Shown here: piece after piece, positions 46,727-59,427 of the stretch
How the letters are laid out: each line of letters begins with the position of its first letter
How positions within the stretch are numbered: position 1 is the first letter of the stretch
Source of the DNA: Uranotaenia lowii
Taxonomy: Eukaryota > Arthropoda > Insecta > Diptera > Culicidae
Length of the DNA stretch: 64,000 bases
Reading direction: 5' to 3'
NCBI RefSeq assembly: GCF_029784155.1
Contig: NC_073692.1
Coordinates: 333,393,920 to 333,457,919, forward strand
The notes under the pieces: model-generated
The model's database searches: none
The model's input: the letters and a program-made list of their open reading frames with translations, nothing else
Told to the model about the DNA's origin: nothing
Translations under genes and position numbers: made by a program

Positions 46727-47553
46727 AAAAAGCATTTTTTTAAGCAAAAAATTTAATATCTATGGACTCTTTTAGGCTCTTTAAATGTGTTGATCGGTTC
46801 AATTTTAATTCAAAACCAATTTACAAGAAAACCAGAGGTGAATCAACATGCGACTGAAAACCTCTCAAATAAAAAAAATACAGAACAGAATGTACCATTT
46901 TTATTTTAAAATGTAGTTTGCCCCCCACAATTTTCCCGTTTGTTTGGATAACGTGCCGCTTTTAAGCCTAACCCTTTTCTGATACCTTTTCTGATTGGAT
47001 TCATGTTATTAAGCTCTGAGCTACTGATAATAGAATCTGTATTATGATTTCAACTACTTTGACATCTTGTGCAGCTTTAAAAAAATACGTTATTTTCCAG
47101 ATGATTTTGAAGCTCAGAGATGATAATCACCTTCGTGTTTAAATCGGTTTTTGAAAATAAAATTGGTGAGAAATGAAATAGGAGGGCAAAACCCTTGGTA
47201 ATGAAAATCTTAAACGAATTTTTTTTTTTTTTCAAAGCAATGTTTCAACATCATTTTTGTTATGAATTCACGATAAAACTTCAGGAATAAGAATAAACAG
47301 AAATGATGTCGAAATTTTACCGATAAACTAAAACTCGGGACTCAATAACCAAAATTAGAATTGAAATCGATATCATATGATAGTTTTCTCGTCGTTTTTA
47401 AAAAAAAGTTTAAAGGGTTGAAAGTTCAGAATCTAAAGTGAAGAATTAGAAAGAAGATAAAAACTGATTTTTTTTAATATGAAGAACGCAAAAAATAAGC
47501 AAATTAAAACTCGAAAATATATCAAATTGAATCTTGGAAACAAGAATATGTGT
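46727..47553. other. No recognisable feature
   Basis: AT-rich with a T13 run near 47220. No gene or repeat boundary is supported. Confidence 0.4.
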
Positions 47554-49805
47554 GGGTCATTCCATGTCAAGTGTGCACAGCGAAAAAAAAAATCTTATCG
47601 AAAATTCGCCAAACTTGGCCGAAAGACTTTCTGAGGCCTACAAAATAAATCCTCAATTTATGAGAATGATCCGCCCACCCCTCGTTCCAGGACCCTCCCT
47701 TCTTTTTTTCACGATTTCGAAAAATTCATCATTTTTAAAATACTATATCTCCGGACTGAAAAATCATACCAAAATGACAAAATATGCATTGTGTAGATTT
47801 TGTTAAAATCTATCAATTGATGTTAATCATTTTGTGAAATAGTGACGTTTTAAACGTCAAAACCTAGCTTTAAAAATAAAACGTTATTTTTCGCAAGGAA
47901 AGTGTATTTTTTTCTTGAATTTTATGATTTCATTGTTTTTTTTGAGAAAATTTTACGTAAGAACCAACCAAAATCCCAATATAATATTTCTTGTTTTCGA
48001 GATATGAAAGATTTAAATTTTATTGTCATCAAATATTTTCTTACTGTATCCTCTTAAACTTTTGGCAATCCCATTCACGATTTTCTGGACGAATCAAATA
48101 TAAAATCAGCATACAAATGATGTTACCTTCTAGTGAGCAGCAAATTTTTGTAAAGATAAGATGCTTAAAAAATAATGTAACACTTTTTGTTCCAATTAGT
48201 TTTGCTATTGGATAATAATTATATTCATTATCACACTGTATAAAAATCATTAAGCAAGAGCTTCCTTAGCGAATGCTGCGGATGAATTAATGTGAGGATT
48301 TGGTTCTTTTTCCCATAAAACTGTTAAACTTATTCACAGAAAATGTGTTAATGTCGAGAATTTGCTCGTATGTTGATAACCTACTAAACTTACATGAATT
48401 ATGGCGATACTGGTCTAACAATACTGACTATTGACGCACAGCATTTGTTCATTGTATATAGCCTTTATTTAGATATGCAAAGTAAGCACAGCAGATTGTT
48501 TTTGTTGACGCCGAGTGGCAGTGAACAATAGCAATTTTTTTAACTGATTCACTGACCATTGTGAACGAATTGTTGCCGCAACTGCTCGCTTGCTGCTACT
48601 TGCTAGTAGTTATGAATACAACTTCTAAAATCGAAGATTGCGGTTGAAATATCCAGTTGTTCGTGCCTATTGTTCTTAAGTCTAGGTAGATAACGTTGTC
48701 AGAAGTATTTTTAAAAAAAGGCAGTGGAATAGGAATTTGCCTTCAGTAGCCAATAAAGTGCCACACAGTACATTTGAACCGCGTTTCGTCTTTTCGCCAA
48801 ATAAATTTGGAATTTTGCTAAGTTTAAATTTAGTCTTGTCATTACTCCACAAGAACAATCTGCCGAAAAATTGAACATGAAAGTGGGATACGGTAACAGT
48901 TTTCCGAGCATGGCAAAAGCAACGCGTTCAATTGGAAAAGAACTTCATAAGCGATGTTCAGTGGATACATTTTTCAAGAACACACGACTTTTCACCTCAA
49001 GGGAGTGGAGTTTGTATCCTGTTTCGCAAAATGTTGCTTATGTTGCTTTCAAATCAGAATAACATTGACTAGAAGGTTTGAAGCATCTGTGGTAATCAAA
49101 GGAATTCGTTCGTTTCACGCCGCAATCCCTTTAGATGGTGGAAAAATAGGAATGAAAACATTTTCAAGCTCCACGGAATTTAAAATATTCTTTCATTCAA
49201 AATGTTATTTTAAATTTTTTTTAGTTATAAAACAAATCATGAAAACAAAAAATCTGTTCAAGCATGAAAGATGTGACTAAAAATTTCGACGATTGTTGCA
49301 CTCTAGTGAAACCACTGAGTACTGCGAGTAAATAATTGTTATACAATTCAACTTAAATCTTTCATATCTCGAAAACAAGAAATATTATATTGGGATTTTG
49401 GTTGGTTCTTACGTAAAATTTTCTCAAAAAAACAATGAAATCATTAATTTCAAGAAAAAAATATACTTTCCTTGCGAAAAATAGCGTTTTATTTTTAAAG
49501 CTATGTTTTGACGTTTAAAACGTCACTATTTCACAAAATGATTAACATCAATTGATGTGTAGATTTACAACGCATATTTTGTCATTTTGGTATGATTTTT
49601 CAGTCCGGAGATATAGTATTTTAAAAATGATAAATTTTTCAAAATCGTGAAAAAAAGAAGGGAGGGTCCTGGAACGAGGGGTGCGCGGATCATTCTCAAA
49701 AATTGAGGATTTATTTTGTAGGCCTCAGAAAGTCTTTCGGCCAAGTTTGGCGAATTTTCGATAAGATTTTTTTTTTCGCTGTGCACACTTGACATGGAAT
49801 GACCC
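47554..49805. mobile_element. Foldback element with near-identical 460-bp arms
   Basis: 47554-48015 is the inverted copy of 49349-49805. The arms begin GGGTCATTCCATGTCAAGTG and differ by only a few scattered bases and small indels. The word TATGT occurs just outside both ends and may be the core of a target duplication. The 1.33-kb spacer codes for nothing recognised. Each arm holds a 76-codon frame (MSSVHSEKKNLIENSPNLAE...), but the differences between arms change amino acids as freely as not, so there is no sign of protein constraint. Such arms can fold into a long hairpin if transcribed. Confidence 0.8.
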
Positions 49806-50660
49806 GTATGTTTATTAAATTTTCGATTGCAAAATCTGATTAAACATTATTCTATACTCCAGAATACACGTTCCAATGTGTAGATAGAATAAAAATCTTT
49901 AACGTGCCTTAACGACTAAGTAAAAAGTAGTTCACCTACAATTTAGATCAACATTTCGATGTAAACAACTGATAAATTATATGAATTTGGGAGTAAAAAG
50001 ATAGAATTTTGGTTGTTTTATTCAATTTTAATAATTTGAGAATACAAACTGTTTCGTGGAAAATCAAGAATAATCCTGAACATGATTTTTTTTCTCCATG
50101 ATTCAAATATTTATACCTGTTTACTACGTATTCAGCTCGATTTCCAAAAAATACTTCAAATTCCATTTGAAAAGTGTATTGTGTTAAATTTATTTATATA
50201 GGTTCTGAAAAATGATCATAGCACTTCGAATTGAAAAATCAAGAGCCTTCTTCAATATTTGTTATCTTCATTCGCAATCTAATACTCTTCGAATTGTTCA
50301 AACGATTCTGAAAGATTTGCAAATTGAACATTACATATTATAGATTGGAATGTAATGTTTAAACTTGAGTTCTAATTCTGTTTATGTCTTTTTTTCTTAA
50401 TTTTGTTCGTTGAGTGAAAAAAACGTTTCATTCTGAATTTTAGACTCCGAAACTGAAAGATTAATTTTCTTGCTTTGGTTTTGACTTGTGATTTTTGATT
50501 AAATATGACGGTTCAGAAAAAAAGGGATACAAATTAAACAATTTTCGTGATGCAAAGAATTTCACAACTGATCTTAAGTATACTGGCAGCACTGAGTTAT
50601 GTAAAAAGTTTTTTTTTTGTTCAGCTCTAGTTTAAGAGATTCGAGACTTGACTTTTTATA
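49806..50660. other. No recognisable feature
   Basis: AT-rich DNA between two elements. No gene, RNA or repeat is supported. Confidence 0.4.
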
Positions 50661-51239
50661 TAGGGTAAATGAGCCTAATTTCGCTATATTTTGTCAGAGG
50701 TTTTTAGATTTGATATTATTGCGCCGAATCTTTAATACTTAGATATACAATTTTTTTTTTATCTAAATTCCAAATTTTTTTCTGAGCTCTGTTTTGGTTT
50801 GAAATAATAATTTCAAGCCTTAATTTACGAAAAATATCATGTTTTATAAAGTGTGTCGATGTTCCTAATATGGCACTAATTGTTCCTAATGTTAACATAT
50901 GGGTGTTCCTAATGTTAACATATGAGGAAAAATGTATCCGCGTACCCAAATATTACACTTTTTTGTTTCTGATTTTGCATATGGGTCTGTTTTTTTAATA
51001 CTTTAAAAAGAAAAATATTAAAACTCACCTTTTTATAAATATAACAACTTTTTTTGGAATATGAATAGGGAAATAAGAACTATTTAGATCCTACACAATA
51101 TTCCTTTACACTAGTTTTGAAGAAAATAGTGAATATTGAGCTCATTTAAATTCAAAACCTTACCTTTTCCAATGGATACATTTATTATATTTCAAAAAGT
51201 AGAAAATTCATTGTAATGGATACAAATAAGTTCAGTTCA

Positions 51240-52076
51240 ACAGAGCATCATGCAACAGCATTGTTAGACGCAACATTTTGGTACCACAAAACTTATTTAA
51301 CTTTTATTTTAATATAATTGATTATAATTATCATTTAATGATAAAAAAAACGATGATGCCATAGTTTCTCACATCGTGAGAGAGTTTTTTGAAGTTTTTG
51401 AATCTCTTTTGAATTCGAAACATCGAAATTTTTACATTTTTGATGCCGTAAAAAACTTTACACAATGGGACGGATTGACTTAGTGATATTACCTACAAAT
51501 TTTATATGGAACTTATTACAACCAACAATGTTGGTGTATGAATATTTTTCGAACAATCATTTAATTTTCTAAAATAAATATTTTTAAAATTCCGTTACCA
51601 GTCTGGGCTAAAATGCATCGACATGCAAATCAATGATTCACAGTTTAAATCTTGTTGAATATGACGTAGAATTTTTGTAGTAATATTTATCTCTAAATGC
51701 ATCAGCACCCTTCTGCTTTCTTTTAAAAGAAAAATATAAACTTTAATTCTAACAAAATCTTAAAAAACTGCAGATCGTGCTTTATGCGTAACGACATCAC
51801 AAATATGTCAAAAACTTTTCAAATTTTTTTGCTTGATTTTTCATTTAGAACAAAGGTTTTTGCAACTTAGATACCCCTTTTTATTAGTAGGGTGAAAATC
51901 GCATGTTGTGTTAATTTAAAAATAACTAGTGAAACCAATTATTTTTCTGACTACGTTAATTTGATGTCCCATTAACCTTAAAACTTTTGATGTACAAACG
52001 GTAGGATTATCAGTGGACATTAGGGTTTAAGAAGCAATTGAAGTTGAAAAGTGTTACATGATGCCCCAAAAGACGG
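51240..52076. mobile_element. TA-type element, copy 2 of the 7270 family
   Basis: Same orientation and order as 7270-8222: GAGCATCATGCAACAGC, then TCATTTAATGATAA, GATGCC, ACCAACAATGTTGGTGTATG (a short palindrome shared with copy 1) and the end ATGATGCCCCAAAAGACGG before TA. The left terminus is decayed. Divergence from copy 1 is considerable. Confidence 0.7.
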
Positions 52077-52383
52077 TATACAACGTATTTTATTGAGATT
52101 TTTTTTTTAATTTTTCCTTTCGGTTCTGTTCTCGTTAAAAAGCTCTCTGTAACTTGATGGTTTCCTTCTCTGTCGCGAAAGGTGCGTTCCTTACAACCTA
52201 GCAAAAATATTTTTTCAACATTTTAAGCTTTGAGATATACTGAAGTAAAAAAAAATCATGTTTTATTAGCTCAAAACAGTTTATTTTAACAGATCGTTGA
52301 AAATTATGTCAAAACACAATTATTCCAATCAAATTTATTTCAAAAACATTCTATGACTTTGATATAGTTTGGAAAACTTTGAC

Positions 52384-52435
52384 TATGTCCACAATTAGGA
52401 ACACATTGAAAATAGTGTTCCTAATTGTGGACATA
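52384..52435. repeat. Perfect hairpin with 21-bp arms
   Basis: TATGTCCACAATTAGGAACA plus C (52384-52404) is perfectly inverted at 52415-52435 around a 10-base loop. The arm includes the TTAGGAACAC word found at the right end of the enclosing element, so it looks like two facing end-type motifs. Confidence 0.9.
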
Positions 52436-54989
52436 CGCTTTTTTTAGTTTTTACACGAACAAAACATCGCTCTAACATACTTATTACTTAAATCATGATA
52501 AAAAACAATCCGACAAAAAATTTCAAAAAAATCGGTTGACAAATTCAGCTTTAATCTTCTATTTCTAAACAGGTGTTTTTAAGAAATTTGCTAACAATTT
52601 CATTCAATTTGGACATACTTGGAAACAATCCAGATTTTACGAAAAATCTTCTGAATTAGAAAGCTAATTTGTTTGTAAAATTAAAGTTTACATGATCCTT
52701 TACATTATCATTTTTTTGATAATTGTGATAAGTTAAAAATAACGTCAAAAACAGGTAAAATCGAACAGTATGTTAACATTAGGTACACATGCCACATTAG
52801 GAACACTTACCCTACGCTAAAAATTATTCAAAAATTACAAAAGTTTCTATAAATGATATTTTTAAATCGAAGGTTTGAAATCAATAATATCAGGGCTAAG
52901 AAGCTATTAAATAAGAGCTATAAGGCAAACATATATGTATGGACTATAGACTCTGAACTCTGGACTCTGGACTCTGGACTCTGGACTCTGGACTCTGAAC
53001 TCTGGACTCTGAACTCAGGAATCTGGACTCTGGACTCTGGACTCTCGACTCAGGACTCTGTACTCTGTACTCTGTACTCTGTACTCTGAACTCTGAACTC
53101 TGACCTCTGATCTCGGAACTCTGAACTCTGAAATCTAAACTCTGAACTCAGGACTCTGAACTCTGGACTCTGTACTCCGGACTCTGATTTCTAAACTCTG
53201 CACTCTGAAATCTGGACTTTGGACTCTAGACTCTGGACTCTTGACTCTGGGCTCTGGACTATGAACTTTGGATTTAGGAATCTGAACTCATGATTTTGGA
53301 CTCCGGATTTAAGATTCTGGTCTCTGAATTTGGACGTTGAACTCTGCACTTTGGGCTCTGGACTCTGGACTACAGACTTTTGACTCTGGACTCTGGACTC
53401 TGGACTCTTGACTCTGGACTCTAAACTCTGAACTCTGGACTTTTGACTCTGGACTTTTGACTCTGGACTCTGGCCTCTGAACACTGGACTCTGGATTCTG
53501 TACTCTAAACTCGGAACTCTGGACTCTGTACTCTGATCTCTGGAATCTTGATTCATGACTTTGGACTCTGGACTTTAGACTCTGGACTCTGAATTTGGAC
53601 GTTGGACTCTAGATTCTAGAATTTGGTCTCGGGACTCTGGACTCTGAACCCTGGAATCTGGAATCTGGACTTGAGAATATGAACCATGGACTTAGGTCTC
53701 TGTACTCTGTACTCTGCACTCTGGACTCTGGACTCTGGACTCTGGACTTTGGACTCTGGACTCTGGACTCTGGACTCTGAACTCTGGATTCTGGACTCTG
53801 GACTCTAGACTCGGGACTCGGGACTCTGGACTCTGGACTCTGGACTCTGGACTCTGGACTCTGGACTCTGGACTCTGGACTCTGGGCTCTGGACTCTGGA
53901 CTCTGGACTCTGGACTCTGGACTCTGGACTCTGGACTCTGGATTCTGGAATTTGGACTCTGGACTCTAAACACTGGACTCTAAACTCTGGGTTCTTAACT
54001 CTGGATTCTTAACTCTGAGCTCTGGACTCTGAACTCTGGACTCTGTACTCTGAATTCTGAAGTTTGGACTCTGTAATTTGGACTTTGGAAACTGGACGCT
54101 GAACTCTGAACTCTGGAATCTGGACAGTGGACTCTGGACTCTGGACTCTGGACTCTGGACTCAGGACTCTGGGCTCTAAACTCTGGGCTATGGACTCTAT
54201 ACTCTGGACTCATAACTCGGGACTCTTAACTCTGGATTCTGGACTCTAAACTCTGAAGTCTGGACTCTGGACTCTGGACTCTGGACTCTGGACTCTGGAC
54301 TCTGGACTCTGGACTCTGGACTCTGGACTCTGGACTCTGGACTCTGGACTCTGGACTCTGGACTCTGGACTCTGGACTCTGGACTCTGGACTCTGGACTC
54401 TGGACTTTAGACTCTAGACTCTGGATTCTGCACTCTGCACTCTGGCTTCTGAATTCTGAAGTTGGGACTCAGTAATTTGGACTCTGAAATCTGGACGCTG
54501 GACTCTGAACTCTGGAATCTGGACTCTGGACTCTGAACTCTGGACTCTTGACTCTGGGCTCTAAACTCTGGGCTATGGACTCTAGACTCTGGACTCAAAA
54601 CTCGGGACTCTTAACTCTGGATTCTGGACTCTAAACTCTGAACTCTGGACTCTGGACTCTGAACTCTGGACACTGGACTCTGAACTCTGGACTCTGGACT
54701 CTGGACTCTGGACTCTTGACTCTGGACACTGGACTCTGGACTCTGGACTCTGGACTCTGGACTCTGGACTCTGGACTCTGGACTCTGGACTCAGGACTCT
54801 GGGCTCTGAACTCTGGGCTATGGACTCTAGACTCTGGACTCAAAACTCGGGACTCTTAACTCTGGATTCTGGACTCTAAACTCTGAACTCTGGACTATGG
54901 ACTCTGGACTATGGACTCTGGACTCTAGACTCTGAACTCTGATTTCTGTACTCTGAACTCTGATCTCTGAATCCTGCACTCTCTCTCCT

Positions 54990-55095
54990 CTTTGGACTTT
55001 GTACTTTTTACTTTGGACTTTGAACTTTTGACTTTGGACTTTGGACTTTGGACTTTGGACTTTGGACTTTGGACTTTGGACTTTGGACTTTGAAC
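54990..55095 (+). repeat. Homogenised ACTTTGG sub-block
   Basis: About ten consecutive ACTTTGG units, in which C at the fourth position is T, stand within the ACTCTGG array. A single point variant was amplified locally. Confidence 0.9.
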
Positions 55096-55308
55096 TTAGG
55101 ACTTTGGATTTTGAACTTTGGACTTTGGACACTGAACTCTAGACTCTGGACTTTGGATTCGGTACTCTGTACTCTGAAATCTGGACTCTGGACTTTTAAC
55201 TCTGAACTCTGAACTCTGAATTCTGGACTCTGGACTCTGGACTCTGGACAGTGAACTCTGGATTCTGAACTGTAGATTCTAGACTCCGGACTCTGAACTG
55301 TGGACTCT

Positions 55309-55440
55309 CGACTGTGGACAGTGGACTGTGGACTGTTGACTGTGGACTGTGGACTGTGGACTGTGGACTGTGGACTGTGGACTGTGGCTCGTCAACTGTG
55401 GACTATGGACTGTGGACTGTGGACTGTTTACTGAGGACTG
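55309..55440 (+). repeat. Homogenised ACTGTGG sub-block
   Basis: About sixteen units carry G in place of C at the fourth position. A smaller ACTGTGG run lies at 55918-55940 and single copies are scattered downstream. Confidence 0.9.
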
Positions 55441-56694
55441 TAGACTCTGGACTCTAGATTCTGGACTAGGACTGTGGATTGTGGACACAGGGCTTTAAGT
55501 TTGCACTCTTGCTTGACTTTGGCTCTGAGCTTTAGACCCTGGACTCTGGACTCTGTTCTCTGATCACTGAACTCTTGACATTGGACTCTGAATTTTGAGC
55601 TCTGGACTCTGAACTCTAGTCTCTGAACTCGGGACTCAGAATTCTGAAAATTGGATTCTGTAATTTGGACTCTGGATGCTGGACTCTGAACTCTGGAATC
55701 TGGACTGTGGACTCTGTTTTCCGATCTCTGGACTCTGAATTCTGAAGTTTCTACTCTGTTATTAAGACTCTGGAATCTGAACGCTGGACTCTGAACTCTG
55801 GACTCTGGACTCTAGACTCTGGACTCTAAACTCTGGACTCTAAACTCTGGACTCTTAACTCTGGATTCTAAACTCTAAACTCTGAACTCTGAACTTTGGA
55901 CTCTGGACTCTGGACTCTGGACTGTGGACTGTGGACTGTAAACTGTGGGATGTAGACTGTGAACAATGGACAATGGACAATGGACTAAACTCTGGACTCT
56001 TGACTCTGGATTCTGAACTTTGAATTGTGGACTTGGACAATGGACTCTTTAGTCTTAATTTGGACTCTAGACTCTTGACTCTGGCTCTGAGCTTTAGACC
56101 CTGGACTCTGGACTCTGCACTATGATCACTGTACTCTGGACTTTGGATTCCGAACTCTGAACTATGGACTTCGAATTCTGGAGTTTGGACTCCGTAATTT
56201 GGACTATGGACTGGAAACTATAAATTCGGACTCTGGACTCTAAACTCTAGACTCTGGAATTTGGACTCTGGAATTTGGACTCTGGACACTGGACTCTGAA
56301 TTCTGGACTCTGAACTCTGGACTGTGGACTCTGCACTCTAAACGCTGGTCTCTGGACTCTGATCTCTGGACTCTGAACTTTAGACTTTGGGGTCTGGACT
56401 CTTGACTGTGGACTTCGGACTGTGGACTCTGGGCTCTGGACTCTGTATTCTGATCACTGAACTCTGGAATTTGGAATCTGAACTTCGAACTCTGAACTTT
56501 GGACTCTGGTCTTTGAACTGTGGACTCTGAATTCTGAAGTTTGGACTCTTGAATTAGGACTCTGAACTCTGGACTCTGGAATCTGGAATCTGGACTCTGG
56601 ATTCTGGACTCTTAACTTTGAGTTCTGGAATCAGTACTCGGAACTCTGGACTCTCTAGACTCTGTATTTTATACTCTTATCTATGAATCCTGGA

Positions 56695-57800
56695 TTTGAA
56701 AAGTATTTTTAGAAAATTTTGCATCATGAATCTTCTTTTAGGCTGTTCGGGTACATTGGAAATAAAAAGGGTTTGCATAAATTCGAAGCGTTTTAATAGC
56801 CAAAAATTGATTGGCCCGCGGACCACAAAGTTTTTAGTGTTAAAGCTTTCCTGATTTACACAAACATGTACCCAAATGACCCACATTCGGATTCTTAACC
56901 CATTCGAGACGGAGGCCTTTTCGTGACATTCGAACTCATAGCAGTTTACTCTAACATTACTGTTATGTCGTTTGATTTTCTTCAAAACCGATTCTCAAAA
57001 CATTTTGCCTGAACTTTGCGGATTCCATTGGTATATGAATATTATTTTTCCGATTATTAGTAAAATCAATATGAGTGGTTGTTCTGATAAAGGCAAACTA
57101 ATTTTATTGCACACACGGTGTGCAATCAGTCTCGAGCGGATTAATGCAAAATTTTTACAAAGAAATATATTTTCTTCTGTCCGCTAGCTTCGAAATATGA
57201 ACATTTAGGTGAAAGTCTTGGCAACCCATATTCAAGGCCCTGAACTTTTTTATAACTAATTTAACCAGTTCATATCTCAAACATGCAGTAATCATTCATC
57301 AACTATCCTGATTTCTTGAAAAAATAGAAATTACTCGGAGAACTCGATAAAAAAAATTAAAAATTTCTAACATTTTATATAAAAGCTTAATTAAAGCATT
57401 GGTGACTAAAATTTTACAGAATTATGATTAATCGAAGATTGAAAAGTTAGTCATGATGACGTTTCTAGATCAAGGCCGAATATCCAGATTTTAGCTTTAT
57501 TAGAGTTTCGGTGATGTATAGAAAGCGCTTTAGGTTTTTAGGAAGATGAATGCTATAGCTCTAAGGAAGTTGTGCTGATCAAAACAAAGCTTAAATTGTT
57601 ACTTGGGATATCTGTCAAAAACTGTCATCCTCTCGTAAATACCGACCCTCATACTTCTCTGCAAGGCAATTCTTTTTGTGGAATTGCCTTTTGAATACTT
57701 ATTTCACTACCAAATGTAAAATATTACCGATTTTCCATAGTGCATTCATAACGTGAAAAACTAATAGAAAAAAAAACCGTCCACCAGTCAAATATGGTTT
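56695..57800. other. No recognisable feature
   Basis: AT-rich with frames of up to 102 codons (56677-56985 minus, whose start overlaps the array end). No domain is recognised and no gene is called. Confidence 0.35.
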
Positions 57801-58560
57801 ATATGCATCGAAACCCATCAGATTAGATGCAATATCATATATACAATGCATTCGAAAATGTCATCACATGCTTGTGATTCCGTTTGCAAACCAGCATCAA
57901 TTTCCCACAAACTTGCCAATGCTGTGCAGCTGCATTCCGTCGTCCGTTTTGAGCCATCCAACATTTTCAGAATCCTTAACCTTGCACCTGGAATGCACTT
58001 TGGCTCTGGCTGCTCCTCCTTCTGCTCCATCAAATCCACCCACGTTACACTTTCGTCTTTCAAAGCAAATGCACTTTATCATATCCAAAACCACCCACCA
58101 GCGACCCACACTTTCCATCTTTCTCTCTTCCACCCACCACCCACAATAAGGATCATCGAGACACCGCATGCATAGTTTCAAGTAGTAGTTTGGAACTCAG
58201 TTCCCGTATCGGTCGGGCGGTCGGTCCATTTCCAGTAGTCAAGTAGGTTCTTACAAAGCGGATGGATCCGTTTGAAGCACGCGGAGCAAGCAAGGATAAA
58301 GCAGGATATGAGAACAATTACATTTTGCTAGCTCTCTCTCTCTCTCTTTCAATAATGGTGGTGAACAAGAAGCGGTCGTTCGTCGACTAGATCTGCTTCC
58401 CGTTGGCCGCTTTGCTTCACCCAAAAAGTGGGGTTGTGGCCACTAACGATCCTGATGCTGAAACAAAAAGTTACCCCTCCGGGTTTCAATCCATCCACTA
58501 GGCAGCATCCAGATTTTCGCCAAAGGAAACGGGAAATTATAGAACCAAGTTACATCCCAA
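57801..58560. other. GC-richer, non-repetitive island
   Basis: Composition is more even here, with pyrimidine-rich CACCCACC words near 58090-58145 and a CT dinucleotide run at 58331-58348. Four overlapping frames on both strands (57818-58181) are open, which argues for composition rather than for one real gene. This may be retained host sequence with regulatory function, but nothing proves it. Confidence 0.35.
58331..58348 (+). repeat. CT dinucleotide microsatellite
   Basis: Nine CT units, pyrimidine-pure, inside the GC-richer island. Confidence 0.85.
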
Positions 58561-59427
58561 ATGGATGATGGTTAAGGTGTGACAAACGTAAATGACTGCT
58601 ATAAAACTCTAAAAAAGCTATCTGGAAAATTCGTGAATTATATTGAAAGTATTTTTTTTTTAATTTCACTGTGCGAAATGTCAACTATATAGTTTTTATG
58701 GGGTGTTCAATTATTTCTTAGCACGATTGAAATCTTACATTTTGAACACAATTTAGGAGCAAACAATTTTTTGGCTTTTATGTTCTCTATAGTCTTTTTT
58801 TACAGTGAATCAATAGAAAATTAAATTCTAGTCATCTCTACATATTTTCTCAAATACGATCTGGTATGGGCCCAAAAAGCTTCAATCGGTCCCTCTTGAG
58901 GACAAGACCGTGCAAACGGAAGAGGGTTTGGGGTTCAATAATGTTAATTTCAAATTTCATCTAACTAATCCAAAATATCAACAAGTTGATTGCCATATGA
59001 CAGGTGAAAGGCGTCTTCGAAATGCTCAGCTCAACATTCAAAAGGGTTTTGGTAAATTGCACAAACCACGCATTTTCCTTTTTTTCCAATTGCAAAAAAA
59101 TTAAGTGCTAATTTTGGCTGCCCTTGATAAAACTTTTGAAAATTTTTTTTTCTGTACTTTTTTGGCAAAACTTTAGAACATTACAAACAATATGTTAAAT
59201 TAAGTTTTCAAACATGTAACAACTTTCCCCAATTTATAGAAGTTTTCTTGTTGTTTTTCCCCCGATTCTGTAAAATACGGAAATTTTAACGAACTATAAC
59301 GATTAATTTAAACCACATCAAATTTAAGATATATCTTAAAGCAAAAATCAAAACTTTATACAGCCATAAACAAAATTGTCAAAAGATATAAAACCTTTAT
59401 TTTTACTTTACTTATTAATGTCAGAAA
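58561..59427. other. No recognisable feature
   Basis: AT-rich DNA. No gene, RNA or repeat boundary is supported. Confidence 0.4.

Larger units (their letters stand above)
50663..52812. mobile_element. TA-flanked element with subterminal TTCCTAAT repeats
   Basis: The left end GGGTAAATGAGCCTAAT and right end (reverse complement) GGGTAAGTGTTCCTAAT match with few changes and are bordered by TA (50661-50662 and 52813-52814). Copies of (G)TTCCTAAT(G)TTAACATATG lie at 50860-50933, and inverted ones at 52771-52811, as transposase-binding subterminal repeats would. No transposase is encoded. A copy of another element (51240-52076) is nested inside, so the unbroken element would be about 1.3 kb. Confidence 0.65.
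52941..56694 (+). repeat. Heptamer satellite array, unit ACTCTGG
   Basis: About 3.75 kb of tandem ACTCTGG with frequent variants (ACTCTGA, ATTCTGG, ATCTGGA). One run at about 54258-54406 holds roughly 21 perfect units. Blocks of uniform variants occur: ACTTTGG at about 54990-55095 and ACTGTGG at about 55309-55440. Larger segments recur, so the array has higher-order structure. The minus strand gives several open frames of 60-121 codons reading a PESRVQS heptapeptide. These come from the repeat and are not genes. The flanks are ordinary AT-rich sequence. Confidence 0.95.

Noticed and set aside
47534..47806. Frame MSSVHSEKKNLIENS... conserved in two places (also 49565-49795, minus)
   Set aside because: The two are the arms of one foldback element. 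Differences are not biased to silent sites, so conservation reflects recent duplication.
53191..54843. Several minus-strand frames of 60-121 codons with VQSPESR repeats, resembling an Ser/Arg-rich repeat protein
   Set aside because: They come from the heptamer array, which gives the same peptide in every frame. There are no non-repeat ends, start context or domains.
57818..58181. Four overlapping frames of 81-109 codons on both strands
   Set aside because: Simultaneous openness on both strands is expected in a GC-richer island. No frame has a domain or a better start than the others.
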